A stretch of DNA of 42,763 nt, taken from Nocardia nova NBRC 15556. Lineage in GTDB: Bacteria; Actinomycetota; Actinomycetes; Mycobacteriales; Mycobacteriaceae. This document shows, piece after piece, positions 18,050-25,555 of this stretch (positions are counted from its first letter, which is position 1; every line of letters begins with the position of its first letter). A model generated the notes under the pieces. That model was given only the letters and a program-made list of their open reading frames with translations, was not told the origin of the DNA and made no database searches. Location of the stretch: assembly GCF_001613005.1 (NCBI RefSeq), contig NZ_BDBN01000085.1:1-42763 (forward strand), written 5' to 3'. The position numbers and the translations under genes are program-made.

Positions 18050-18523
18050 GTGACCAGTGTCGGCTCGGTGAACGGAGCCCCCAGAGCGGGAGGCACCGTC
18101 GTCCTGCCCAAACGATTTCACGCGAAGGTCGATGTCCGATGGTCGGATATGGACGTCTTCCAGCACATCAACCATGCCCGCATGGTGACGCTGCTCGAGG
18201 AGGCGCGGATTCCGTGGCTGTTCGAGGGGGAGCGGCCCACTGCCGGGCTGCGTACCGGCTGTGTGCTGGCAGATCTGCACGTCCGCTACCGCGGCCAGCT
18301 CCGGCACGAGGACACCCCGCTGGATGTGGCGATGTGGATCGAACAGCTGCGCGCGGTGGATTTCACCATCGGCTACGAGGTCCGCGCGAACGGCGTGGCA
18401 CTGGATTCACCGCCGGCCGTCGTTGCCACCACGCAGATCGCGGCCTTCGATATCGACACCCAGCGGCTGCGCCGGCTCACCGACGACGAACGGGACTATC
18501 TGAGCCTGTGGCGGGCCGAATAG
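18050..18523 (+). CDS. acyl-CoA thioesterase, 4HBT hot-dog family
   Basis: Single hot-dog domain of 157 residues, expected to hydrolyse an acyl-CoA in the cytoplasm. The catalytic-type motif VRWSDMDVFQHINHARMV, with Asp then Asn-His, is near 29-46 and is typical of YbgC/FcbC-like 4HBT proteins. The GTG at 18050 was chosen because GGAGG lies 8 bases upstream; in-frame codons further upstream have no ribosome site. It corresponds in position to Rv2475c, directly after gdh. Substrate unknown. Confidence 0.88.
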   Translation: MTSVGSVNGAPRAGGTVVLPKRFHAKVDVRWSDMDVFQHINHARMVTLLEEARIPWLFEGERPTAGLRTGCVLADLHVRYRGQLRHEDTPLDVAMWIEQLRAVDFTIGYEVRANGVALDSPPAVVATTQIAAFDIDTQRLRRLTDDERDYLSLWRAE

Positions 18524-18555
18524 CGGCGACGACACTCACGGACGACATCGGTTCG

Positions 18556-19209
18556 ATGCTGCGCATATCCGATCCCGCCGAGCGGGAGAATCTCGCAACC
18601 TTTCTCACCCACGCGATCCGCCTGGATCCGGCTGCCGTCGTGCGGCTGCATCGCCGCGGCGATCGCTACGTCACCGCCTGGACGGCCACCGGATTCGAGG
18701 TACTGGCCGCGCGCACGGTGGTCGGCGAACTGGACGTCGCGGACGTCACCGTCGCCGGCGACGCCGCGTTGTCGGGACTCGAGCGGCCCGGCGCCGACGG
18801 GCGCATCGAGGTGGGGTATTCGATGGATTCGGCCTGGCGCACCGCCCTGCCGCCTGCTGTGGGCTTCGCCCATATCGACGATGTTCCGGCCCGGAGCCTG
18901 GTCGAACTCGCCGAACGCGGCGCGCAGGTGGCCGCCGAACACAGTGGCGGGCAGGGCCCACCGGCCTCGCTGCTGGAGCAGACGGTGCTGACCGTCACCG
19001 GCGGCGACGAGCGGGTCGAGGTGCCGATGCGAGTCGTCTTCGCGCTCACCGCAATGGATTTCATTCCGCACGCCGGAGGCGAAGCAGACTCTCGACGCAT
19101 CGCGCCCAGCGAGACCGTGCGGGTGCGCGCCACCCGCACCTGGCTGCGGCTGGACGCCCGGTACGGCTCGGTCGCCCGTCGTCGCAGCGGGCCGCTGCTG
19201 GCCGGGTGA
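18556..19209 (+). CDS. conserved actinobacterial protein, Rv2474c-like
   Basis: Cytoplasmic protein of 217 residues and unknown function, no membrane segment or signal peptide. The sequence begins MLRISDPAERENLATFL and is rich in Val/Ala/Arg with alternating short strands. It lies one gene after the gdh-linked thioesterase, where M. tuberculosis has Rv2474c, which I recall as of equal length; the call rests on position and length. Start uncertain: ATG at 18556 gives that length, while an in-frame GTG at 18508 would overlap the thioesterase by 16 bases. It converges on the SDR gene with only 15 bases between stops. Confidence 0.7.
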   Translation: MLRISDPAERENLATFLTHAIRLDPAAVVRLHRRGDRYVTAWTATGFEVLAARTVVGELDVADVTVAGDAALSGLERPGADGRIEVGYSMDSAWRTALPPAVGFAHIDDVPARSLVELAERGAQVAAEHSGGQGPPASLLEQTVLTVTGGDERVEVPMRVVFALTAMDFIPHAGGEADSRRIAPSETVRVRATRTWLRLDARYGSVARRRSGPLLAG

Positions 19210-19224
19210 CCGGCGCCGCCTCGT

Positions 19225-20166
19225 TCACTTTCCTTCCGCCACCGCGGTTTTCCACCACGCGACCGTTCCGGCCGCGACCTCCGGCAGCGGTGTCGGTGCC
19301 AGGCCGAGCAGTCGTTCACTGTCCGTGGAATCGAGCCGGAAGGGCCGCTCGAACTGGTAGTTCATCTCCGCCAGCTCCCGCATCATCGAGCTCACGACGC
19401 CGGCCGTGCGCAGCGTCCAGCCGGGCAGCGCAACAACTTTCGGCATCGGCATCCGAGCCGCCTCGGCCAGTGCGGCGACCAGTTCGCGCATCGTGACGGC
19501 CGGGGCGGTCGGCGCGTGCAGGAAGGTGTTCCACACGGAGCTGTCCGCGGCCGCCCGGATCATGGCGGCGGCGAGATCGGGCATATAGGTGAACGAATGC
19601 GGCAGATCGGCCTTGCCGAAGATCTGAACGGTCTTGCCCGCCAAGATATTCGGCACCATGCGGTCACCGGCATGCGAGGTCCGCACATGCGGCCCGATGA
19701 AATCGGAGGCCGCCACACTGACCGTCGGCGTCGGCGACGCTTCGCGGGCGCGCAGGAGTTGCACGCGGATCGCCGGCTTGCCGAAATCGGCGGTGCGCGG
19801 CATATCTTCGGTCATCGGCCGGTCGACCGGGCCGTAGGAGTACAGGCTCTCCGGAAACACCACGACCGCGCCCGCGCGTCCGGCGACGTCCAGGATCGTC
19901 TGTTCGGCGCCGGGCAGTTCCGCCCGCCAAGTCCGTGCGGAGTATCGCGAGGCGTGGATGCAGTGGTAGATCGCGGTGGCGCCGTCGACCGCGGCGGCGA
20001 GCTGGTGCCGATCGTTGACGTCCACCGGGCGCCGCTCGATGAGCGGATGATCCGGACCGCTGCCCGACCGGGTCAGGATGCGGACCGTCACGCCGGTGGC
20101 GGCGAGTTGTTCGGCGATCGTGGTGCCGACGGGTCCGGCTCCGGTGACCACATGCAGATCCGACAT
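19225..20166 (-). CDS. NAD(P)-dependent epimerase/dehydratase (extended SDR)
   Basis: Rossmann-fold oxidoreductase or isomerase of 313 residues. Seen: nucleotide-binding VTGAGPVGTTIAEQLA near 8-23 and the FPESLYSYGPVDRP segment near 104-117, where extended SDRs place the Tyr. The following Lys of YxxxK is not present in register, so catalysis may be atypical. Start ATG has GGAG 6 bases upstream. Two matching operator-like repeats precede it (20186-20203 and 20240-20257), suggesting control by a TetR-type repressor encoded elsewhere. It interrupts the order conserved in mycobacteria between the Rv2474c-like and HNH genes. Confidence 0.85.
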   Translation of the reverse strand: MSDLHVVTGAGPVGTTIAEQLAATGVTVRILTRSGSGPDHPLIERRPVDVNDRHQLAAAVDGATAIYHCIHASRYSARTWRAELPGAEQTILDVAGRAGAVVVFPESLYSYGPVDRPMTEDMPRTADFGKPAIRVQLLRAREASPTPTVSVAASDFIGPHVRTSHAGDRMVPNILAGKTVQIFGKADLPHSFTYMPDLAAAMIRAAADSSVWNTFLHAPTAPAVTMRELVAALAEAARMPMPKVVALPGWTLRTAGVVSSMMRELAEMNYQFERPFRLDSTDSERLLGLAPTPLPEVAAGTVAWWKTAVAEGK

Positions 20167-20185
20167 TGTGGGCTCCAATCACTTC

Positions 20186-20203
20186 AGTGAGCACTGCTCT
20201 TGA
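20186..20203 (-). promoter_or_regulatory. operator-like repeat 1 of the SDR gene
   Basis: Motif AGTGAGC-NNN-GCTCTTGA on the plus strand, containing the palindrome GAGC-ACT-GCTC. It lies 20-37 bases before the SDR start and overlaps a second small palindrome, TCACT-TC-AGTGA (20179-20190). The matching inverted copy is at 20240-20257. Confidence 0.55.
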
Positions 20204-20239
20204 GTTCATGGACGAGTCTGCCCTATGTCCGTAGAGAAA

Positions 20240-20257
20240 TCAAGAGCGGCGCTCACT
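20240..20257 (-). promoter_or_regulatory. operator-like repeat 2 of the SDR gene
   Basis: The same 18-base motif as at 20186-20203 on the opposite strand, 15 of 18 positions identical and differing only in the 3-base centre. Centre-to-centre distance is 54 bases. On the minus strand it contains TTGATT, a possible -35, followed 17 bases later by CAGACT, placing a promoter between the repeats. Confidence 0.55.
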
Positions 20258-20283
20258 ATTGTGATCGTTGCGCCGCGAAAGGG

Positions 20284-21003
20284 TCAGGCAGCGCCCTCGC
20301 CCAAGTACTGCAACCACACCGGATCCAGATCCGACGTGGTCGACAGCAACCGCCAATGCGGCCCGGTCGGCGAGACCAGGGGGTGCATGAGCGTCCAGCC
20401 CAACTCGCTCAGGAGTTTGTCGGCCTTGCGGTGATTACAGGGAGCGCAGGAGGCTACGCAGTTCTCCCAGGAATGCGCGCCCCCACGACTACGTGGAATG
20501 ACATGGTCGATGGTTTCGGCCTTTCCGCCGCAGTAGGCGCAGCGATAACGATCCCGATGCATCAGTGCCGCCCGGGTCATCGGGACCCGGGCGCGGTAGG
20601 GCACCCGCACGTAGCTGCGCAGCCGGATGACCGACGGCAGCGCGACCGAGGCGCCGGCGGAGTGGACGACCGGGCCCTCGGGATTGTGATGAACGGTATC
20701 GGCCTTGTCACAGACCAGCAGCACGATGGCCCGCCGGGCGGGCAGTGCGGTCAGTGGCTCGTAGGTGGCATTCAGAAGCAGCACCCGGTTCTTCACCCAG
20801 GCGGTAGCTGCGGATTCGGTATTTCGGTGCGCGATCGCACCCGGGGACGAACGTCCCGGTGACGAGGACGGATGTCCCGGAGAGGAATATGCGGAGAGGA
20901 TATGCAGCGGAGTAGCCCCCGACCCACGATTGTGGACATCGGCGGGCTGGAGTTGTCGGTGCGTTCTCGCCTCGTGTGACCGGGCGCCGTGCCGCTGCTT
21001 CAT
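20284..21003 (-). CDS. HNH endonuclease family protein
   Basis: Protein of 239 residues ending in a classic HNH nuclease domain. Seen: CAYCGGKAETIDHVIPRSRGG with the first two Cys ligands and the catalytic-type DH, then NCVASCAPCNHRKADK with the second metal Cys pair and the final His. An upstream domain RVLLLNATYEPL...R is shared with the actinobacterial Rv2469c group. The first 75 residues are Ser/Pro/His-rich and probably disordered, so the true start may be further in; ATG at 21003 is the longest credible one. Being single-copy and conserved next to glbO, it looks like a housekeeping nuclease and not a restriction or homing enzyme. Confidence 0.82.
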   Translation of the reverse strand: MKQRHGARSHEARTHRQLQPADVHNRGSGATPLHILSAYSSPGHPSSSPGRSSPGAIAHRNTESAATAWVKNRVLLLNATYEPLTALPARRAIVLLVCDKADTVHHNPEGPVVHSAGASVALPSVIRLRSYVRVPYRARVPMTRAALMHRDRYRCAYCGGKAETIDHVIPRSRGGAHSWENCVASCAPCNHRKADKLLSELGWTLMHPLVSPTGPHWRLLSTTSDLDPVWLQYLGEGAA

Positions 21004-21095
21004 TGATGGACCCCGAATTCTGCTAGGTCGGTTCGTGTGCTGATCGGCAGACACTGTCACCAAGTTGACCACGGAACGTGCCCGTGTGCACAGTG

Positions 21096-21111
21096 ATTTC
21101 GGTGCCGAAAT
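21096..21111. promoter_or_regulatory. palindrome in the HNH-glbO divergent gap
   Basis: ATTTCGG-TG-CCGAAAT, 7-bp perfect arms. It is between divergent genes, so a regulator site is more likely than a terminator. Confidence 0.4.
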
Positions 21112-21155
21112 TCGGGCCGGGTACGCGGATCGCCGGTGGTCGACGCGGTGCGGCT

Positions 21156-21178
21156 CGGTATCCGATGCTCGGATACCG
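21156..21178. promoter_or_regulatory. 10-bp-arm palindrome in the HNH-glbO divergent gap
   Basis: CGGTATCCGA (21156-21165) and TCGGATACCG (21169-21178) are perfect inverted copies around TGC. The 344-base gap 21004-21347 holds this and the 21096 palindrome and no gene. Being between divergent promoters, it is a candidate operator. Confidence 0.5.
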
Positions 21179-21347
21179 GTGTCGGAGGCGATTATCTGCC
21201 GTGTTGCCGTCCCTCCGGCGACCGTCGTCTGAACGTCGCGTGATCCGCCGGTGACCGTCGGGCGGCTCCCGCACGGGTGGGCCGTCCGCGGGCGGTGCGG
21301 GCACAATGGTGGGCGGATACGGGCAGGCGAGCAGATCGAGAGGGTCG

Positions 21348-21752
21348 ATGACTTCCGGCGAACAGACGGCGACATCGTTCTACGAGGCGGTCGGCGGGGC
21401 GGAAACGTTCCGGCGGATCGTCGCGGCGTTCTATCGGGAGGTGGCCGCCGACGAAATCCTGCGGCCGATGTATCCGGAGCAGGACCTCGGCCCGGCCGAG
21501 CGCCGATTGCGCATGTTCCTCGAACAGTACTGGGGCGGCCCGCGCACCTATTCCGACGAACGCGGACATCCGCGGCTGCGCATGCGGCATATGCCGTTCA
21601 GTATCGGACCACTTCAGCGCGATGCGTGGTTGCGCTGCATGCATATCGCGATTGCCGAAATCGAGCCGGACGTTCTCGACGACGAACACCGGCGTGCGCT
21701 GCTCGACTACCTGGAGATGGCCGCGAATTCGCTGATGAATTCCCCGATGTGA
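21348..21752 (+). CDS. glbO: group II truncated hemoglobin (trHbO)
   Basis: Heme protein of 134 residues with the 2-on-2 globin fold. It binds oxygen and may detoxify NO or peroxide or serve respiration. Seen: B-helix Tyr in RRIVAAFYREV, the E-F region FLEQYWGGPRTYS with the CD1 Tyr that marks trHbO, proximal-His segment RLRMRHMPF, and the G8 Trp in DAWLRCMH. All key residues of the group II class are kept. The ATG at 21348 was chosen because GAGAGGG lies just upstream. Its stop overlaps the GTG start of the alpha-glucosidase, so the two are probably one operon, as with glbO-aglA in M. tuberculosis. Confidence 0.96.
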   Translation: MTSGEQTATSFYEAVGGAETFRRIVAAFYREVAADEILRPMYPEQDLGPAERRLRMFLEQYWGGPRTYSDERGHPRLRMRHMPFSIGPLQRDAWLRCMHIAIAEIEPDVLDDEHRRALLDYLEMAANSLMNSPM

Positions 21753-23467
21753 GCCGAGCCGGGGACACGACTGTGACATCGTCATCGGCCGGGGAGCAGG
21801 CTGAGCTCGACGCGGCGGGGGTCGTCGCCGGGCACGCGGAGGAATCGACGCCGCCGTGGTGGCGTTCGGCGGTCTTCTATCAGATCTATCCGCGCTCGTT
21901 CGCCGATTCCTCCGGCGACGGGATCGGCGATCTCGCCGGCATCCGCGACCGGCTCGGCTATCTGGAACTGCTCGGCGTCGACGCACTGTGGATCTGTCCG
22001 GTGATGCGGTCGCCGATGGCCGACGGCGGGTACGACGTGAGCGATCCGCGCGATATCGATCCGCTCTTCGGTGACCTGGCGACGATGGACCGGCTGATCG
22101 CCGAGGCCCACGAACGCGGTATCCGGTTGACGATGGATCTGGTGCCCAACCACACCAGCGACCGCCACCCGTGGTTCGCCGCCGCGGTGGCGGCCGCACC
22201 CGGCAGTGCCGAGCGAGCCCGCTACATCTTCCGCGACGGTCGCGGGCCCGGCGGTGCGCAACCGCCCAACAACTGGCCCAGCATCTTCGGCGGGCCGGCG
22301 TGGACGCGCGTCACCGAGCCCGACGGGACGCCGGGACAGTGGTATCTGCATCTGTTCGCATCGGAACAACCGGATCTGAACTGGGACAATCCAGAGGTGG
22401 TCGCCGACTTCGAGCAGACCATGCGGTTCTGGCTCGATCGCGGCGTCGACGGCTTCCGCATCGATGTGGCGCACGGCATGGCCAAACCGCCCGGACTGCC
22501 CGATATGGATCCGGCCGTGGTGGCCGCGGTCGGCCTCTCCGCCGACCCGTCGGCGGCCCATACGCCGGACGCCGACGCGAAACTGCTGGTGCACGACGAC
22601 AGCGATCCGCGCTTCAACAATCCGGGGGTCCACGACATCCACCGTCGGCTGCGCAAGGTGGTCGACGAGTATCCGGACGCGGTGTCGATCGGCGAGGTGT
22701 GGGTCGAGGACAACGTCCGCTTCGGCGAGTACGTGCGTCCGGACGAACTGCACCTCGCCTTCAATTTCCGGCTTGCCGAGACGCCGTTCGACGCGGTGAA
22801 AATTCGTGCGGCAGCGGAGAATTCGCTGGACTCGGTGGCGCAGGTCGGCGCCGTCCCGACCTGGACGCTGTCCAACCACGACATCGAGCGGGAGGTGACC
22901 CGCTACGGCGGCGGCGCGTCCGGCATCGCTCGCGCCCGGGCGATGATCATGGTCGAACTCGCGCTTCCGGGTGCGGTTTTCGTCTACAACGGCGCCGAAC
23001 TGGGGCTGCCGAATGTCGACGACCTGCCCGAGGACGTGCTTGCCGACCCGGTCTGGGAACGCTCCGGGCACACCGAACGCGGGCGTGACGGCTGCCGGGT
23101 GCCGCTCCCATGGGAGGGGGTGCGTCCGCCCTTCGGATTCACCGAGGGCCCCGCCTCCTGGCTGCCCATTCCGCCGGAGTGGGCCGATCGCACCGTGGCG
23201 GCGCAACTCGAATCGCCCGCCTCGACGCTGTCGCTGTATCGGACCGCCCTCGGACTGCGCCGCACCCGAGACGAATTCGACGGCGATACCGTCGACTGGC
23301 TCGGCGGGCCGCCCGGCTGTCTCGTCTTCCGCCGGCCGGGCGGACTGATCTGTGTGCTCAACGCCTCCGCGGACCCGATCGCACTGCCGCCGGGCACGGT
23401 GCTGCTGACGAGCGTGCCGCTGCACGATGGCCTGCTCGCACCGGAGTCCGCGGCCTGGTTGGTGTGA
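21749..23467 (+). CDS. aglA: alpha-glucosidase, glycoside hydrolase family 13
   Basis: Retaining alpha-glucosidase hydrolysing short alpha-glucosides in the cytoplasm. The 572 residues carry the GH13 regions in order: DALWICPVMRSP, DLVPNHTS, the nucleophile DGFRIDVAHG, the acid/base SIGEVWVED and LSNHDIERE with the third carboxylate. An active-site loop WYLHLF...PDLNWDNPEV is typical of oligo-1,6-glucosidase and alpha-glucosidase (GH13_30-like) enzymes. The GTG at 21749 overlaps the glbO stop; a second in-frame GTG at 21773 with GGGGA 7 bases upstream is equally credible and 8 residues shorter. No signal peptide. Confidence 0.92.
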   Translation: MSRAGDTTVTSSSAGEQAELDAAGVVAGHAEESTPPWWRSAVFYQIYPRSFADSSGDGIGDLAGIRDRLGYLELLGVDALWICPVMRSPMADGGYDVSDPRDIDPLFGDLATMDRLIAEAHERGIRLTMDLVPNHTSDRHPWFAAAVAAAPGSAERARYIFRDGRGPGGAQPPNNWPSIFGGPAWTRVTEPDGTPGQWYLHLFASEQPDLNWDNPEVVADFEQTMRFWLDRGVDGFRIDVAHGMAKPPGLPDMDPAVVAAVGLSADPSAAHTPDADAKLLVHDDSDPRFNNPGVHDIHRRLRKVVDEYPDAVSIGEVWVEDNVRFGEYVRPDELHLAFNFRLAETPFDAVKIRAAAENSLDSVAQVGAVPTWTLSNHDIEREVTRYGGGASGIARARAMIMVELALPGAVFVYNGAELGLPNVDDLPEDVLADPVWERSGHTERGRDGCRVPLPWEGVRPPFGFTEGPASWLPIPPEWADRTVAAQLESPASTLSLYRTALGLRRTRDEFDGDTVDWLGGPPGCLVFRRPGGLICVLNASADPIALPPGTVLLTSVPLHDGLLAPESAAWLV

Positions 23468-23517
23468 CACGACGGCTCGGCGCGGAGCGGCAAACCACGA
23501 TCGTCTACCGTTGATCC

Positions 23518-23796
23518 GTGAGCATTCTCGAAACAGTGCTGATCTTTCTCGGCATCCCGCTGGTGATCTACGCGGTGATCGCCGGACTGTCGTTCCTCGG
23601 CAAACCGCTGCCCGGCGAGAAGCCGGTCCACTACGACCTCGGGAAGAAGTGGACCGCTGAGCCGGTGCTGTGGAGCGCGACCGATGAGGTGACCGCATTC
23701 GGTCACGGTGTCGCTGAGTCGTCGCATGGGCACCATGCGGCCATCGAATCCACCGGGGCAGATCTGATCGGAGGCCGGGCAAGTGGCAACTTCTAA
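23518..23796 (+). CDS. small conserved membrane-anchored protein
   Basis: 92 residues starting with GTG. One transmembrane helix at about 4-28 (LIFLGIPLVIYAVIAGLSFL) is followed by a soluble tail with HYDLGKKWTAEPVLW and a His-rich stretch GHGVAESSHGHHA. Position after aglA agrees with the small conserved gene (Rv2472) found there in M. tuberculosis. The His cluster could bind metal but this is speculation. The 3' end overlaps the next gene by 14 bases, implying co-translation. Function unknown. Confidence 0.75.
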   Translation: MSILETVLIFLGIPLVIYAVIAGLSFLGKPLPGEKPVHYDLGKKWTAEPVLWSATDEVTAFGHGVAESSHGHHAAIESTGADLIGGRASGNF

Positions 23797-24253
23797 TTGG
23801 CCTGTGGTGGACCCGTCCACCCTGCCGCACGGGTACGCCATCACCCCCAGCGGCCGGGTATCCGGCGTGCACGAAGCCGGTGACGTGTTCAAGGAAGCGC
23901 CGTTCAACGATCATGAGCGGCTGCTGATGGACAACACCCTCACCGAGGCGACCCGCACTACCAAGGTCCGGTTCAACATCTACATCGGCGATCTGGGCGT
24001 GGATGCCGCCGCCGGCGCCGACGCGGTGTTTCCGTCGACCCCCGAGGCGGCACGTTCGGTGCTCATCGCCGTCTCGCCCAACGACAAGGCGGTCGAGGTT
24101 CGTTCCGGTCGCGATGTCGCCGACCGCGTGAACGACCGGGTCTGCCAGCTGGGCGTCACCGCGGCGCTCGCGTCGCTGCGGCAGGGCCAGCTCATCGACG
24201 GAGTCGTCTCCGCCGTCCGCGTGATGGCGTCCGCGATCGGCCGCCCGAGCTGA
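23783..24253 (+). CDS. DUF5130 family conserved protein
   Basis: 156-residue cytoplasmic protein of unknown function. It resembles the actinobacterial DUF5130 group (Rv2468c-like), whose fold has been compared with TPM domains. Seen: an N-terminal GYAITPSGRVSGVHEAGDVFKE-type segment, a central RFNIYIGDLG strand and a VEVRSGRDVADRV segment with the alternating strand-helix pattern of TPM proteins. The GTG start has GGAGG 8 bases upstream and lies inside the end of the preceding gene. A strong hairpin follows at 24301-24335, ending the glbO-aglA operon. Confidence 0.78.
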   Translation: MATSNWPVVDPSTLPHGYAITPSGRVSGVHEAGDVFKEAPFNDHERLLMDNTLTEATRTTKVRFNIYIGDLGVDAAAGADAVFPSTPEAARSVLIAVSPNDKAVEVRSGRDVADRVNDRVCQLGVTAALASLRQGQLIDGVVSAVRVMASAIGRPS

Positions 24254-24300
24254 TTCGTTCGCACTGATCGGCACGCTCGCGCCGGTTCGCATCAGGGCCA

Positions 24301-24335
24301 CGCACCCCTTCCCGGAACGACCGGGGAGGGGTGCG
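24301..24335 (+). terminator. strong hairpin terminator after the DUF5130 gene
   Basis: 15-bp stem (24301-24315 with 24321-24335, one G-U) and loop AACGA, 48 bases after the stop. Confidence 0.8.
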
Positions 24336-24357
24336 GCTGTATGCGGACGACCCGAAA

Positions 24358-24372
24358 TACGCTGTGAGCGTA
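24358..24372 (+). promoter_or_regulatory. ClgR/PopR-type operator before the XRE regulator gene
   Basis: TACGC-TGTGA-GCGTA: perfect 5-bp arms giving CGC-N5-GCG, the core of known ClgR sites. It lies 41 bases before the regulator ATG and overlaps a TACGCT -10-like hexamer. This suggests autoregulation by the adjacent ClgR/PopR-like protein. Confidence 0.55.
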
Positions 24373-24413
24373 AGCGAGCGGTCCCGGCCCGCCGGTGGCC
24401 GTAGGCTCACCGC

Positions 24414-24905
24414 ATGGCCGAGTATCCGCAACTGCATTCGATCCCCGGCGGACGTGACCTCGAGTCCCCGTCCTCGACCGGTGCGGACACTGCGGCAGAG
24501 TCCGCACCGCCGGCCGAAACCGATCCTCGACCGCAGCGAGACGTGCTGCGGTCGGTGCCGTCGCGCCCCGGGCGGCCTCGGGAGTCCCGCACCGCCCGGG
24601 AACCGCTGTGGCGTGAGGTACTCGGCGAACGGTTGCGCGAACTGCGCCACGACCACGGCGAGACGTTGACCGAAACGGCGAACCGAGCCGGGATTTCACC
24701 GCAGTATCTGTCGGAGATCGAACGCGGTCGCAAGGAACCTTCGAGCGAGATGATCGCCGCGCTCGCCGGTGCGCTCGGCACCACATTGGGCGAACTGACC
24801 GCGGAGATCGCCGCCGACCTGCTGCGTGCCACTCGCCTGGCGCCGGTACGCCCGCTGGCCGCCCGCCCACCGGCCGGCCCCACCATGTTCGCCCGCGCCG
24901 CCTGA
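24414..24905 (+). CDS. ClgR/PopR-like XRE-family transcriptional regulator
   Basis: DNA-binding regulator of 163 residues. A disordered N-terminal stretch (1-64) precedes a helix-turn-helix domain (about 66-130) reading LWREVLGERLRELR, then ISPQYLSEIERGRKEPSSEMIAAL split across the recognition helix. This closely resembles ClgR (GYLSEVERGQKEASSELL), the activator of clp genes in actinobacteria, and PopR, which activates clpP3P4 in Streptomyces. The C-terminus is FARAA; a terminal Ala-Ala is what makes PopR a ClpP substrate. The gene converges on a two-gene clpP operon with 49 bases between stops, and a CGC-N5-GCG site precedes it. Role as the regulator of these clpP genes is inferred. Confidence 0.83.
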   Translation: MAEYPQLHSIPGGRDLESPSSTGADTAAESAPPAETDPRPQRDVLRSVPSRPGRPRESRTAREPLWREVLGERLRELRHDHGETLTETANRAGISPQYLSEIERGRKEPSSEMIAALAGALGTTLGELTAEIAADLLRATRLAPVRPLAARPPAGPTMFARAA

Positions 24906-24954
24906 GTCCGCGCCGCGCCGCACTGGGGACCGGCGAGCGCTCACCGCGATCCGG

Positions 24955-25545
24955 TCAGGTCCGGGCGCCGAGGATGGTGTCGGCCAAACCGTATTCCACC
25001 GCTGCCTGCGCGGTGAACACCCGGTCGCGATCGGTGTCGTGTCGTAGCGTCGCGACGTCCTGGCCCGTGTGGCGGGACAGGATCGTCTCGATTTCGGCGC
25101 GCATCCGGACGAGTTCGTCGGCCTGGATGATGAGATCGGGGATCGCTCCCTGTCCGCGGGTCGCCGGCTGATGCAGGACGGCGCGCGCATGCGGCAGCAT
25201 CGCCCGCCGGCCCGCCGCGCCGCCGGCCAGCAGCACCGCGCCGACCGCGATGGCCTGGCCGACACACGTGGTCGCCACCGGAGACGAAATGTGCTGCATG
25301 GTGTCGTAGATCGCCAGCATCGCCGACAGATCGCCGCCCTCGCAGTTGATGTAGAGGTTGATCTCCTGGCCGGCGCTCTCGGCATCCAGATGCAGCATCT
25401 GCGCGATCAGCGCATTCGCCACCCCGGAATCGATCGGCGTGCCGAGGTAGACGATGCGCTCGGTGAGCAGGTGCGAGTAGACGTCCATGATCCGCTCGCC
25501 GCGCGGATGCTGCGCGATGACATTGGGAATGGTGTAGCTGGTCAT
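24955..25545 (-). CDS. ClpP-like subunit with Ala replacing the catalytic Ser
   Basis: ClpP-fold protein of 196 residues, most like the actinobacterial ClpP2 type. It has the full length, the handle region and HTGQDVATLRHDTDRD. His125 (VLHQP) and Asp174 (DTDRD) of the triad are kept. The nucleophile position in GQAASxGAVLL reads GQAIAVGAVLL, with Ala100 (codon GCG at 25248-25246) where Ser is required. The oxyanion-strand motif INSPGG is INCEGG. It should be proteolytically inactive on its own, analogous to plastid ClpR subunits, and likely forms a mixed tetradecamer with the upstream ClpP. Start ATG is 10 bases after the stop of the active-type clpP. Confidence 0.9.
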   Translation of the reverse strand: MTSYTIPNVIAQHPRGERIMDVYSHLLTERIVYLGTPIDSGVANALIAQMLHLDAESAGQEINLYINCEGGDLSAMLAIYDTMQHISSPVATTCVGQAIAVGAVLLAGGAAGRRAMLPHARAVLHQPATRGQGAIPDLIIQADELVRMRAEIETILSRHTGQDVATLRHDTDRDRVFTAQAAVEYGLADTILGART

Positions 25546-25555
25546 GTCGTGCCCC

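Noticed and set aside
21782..24301. 839-codon minus-strand ORF antisense to aglA and its neighbours
   Set aside because: Mirror frame of GH13 and DUF5130 coding sequence, with no domain.
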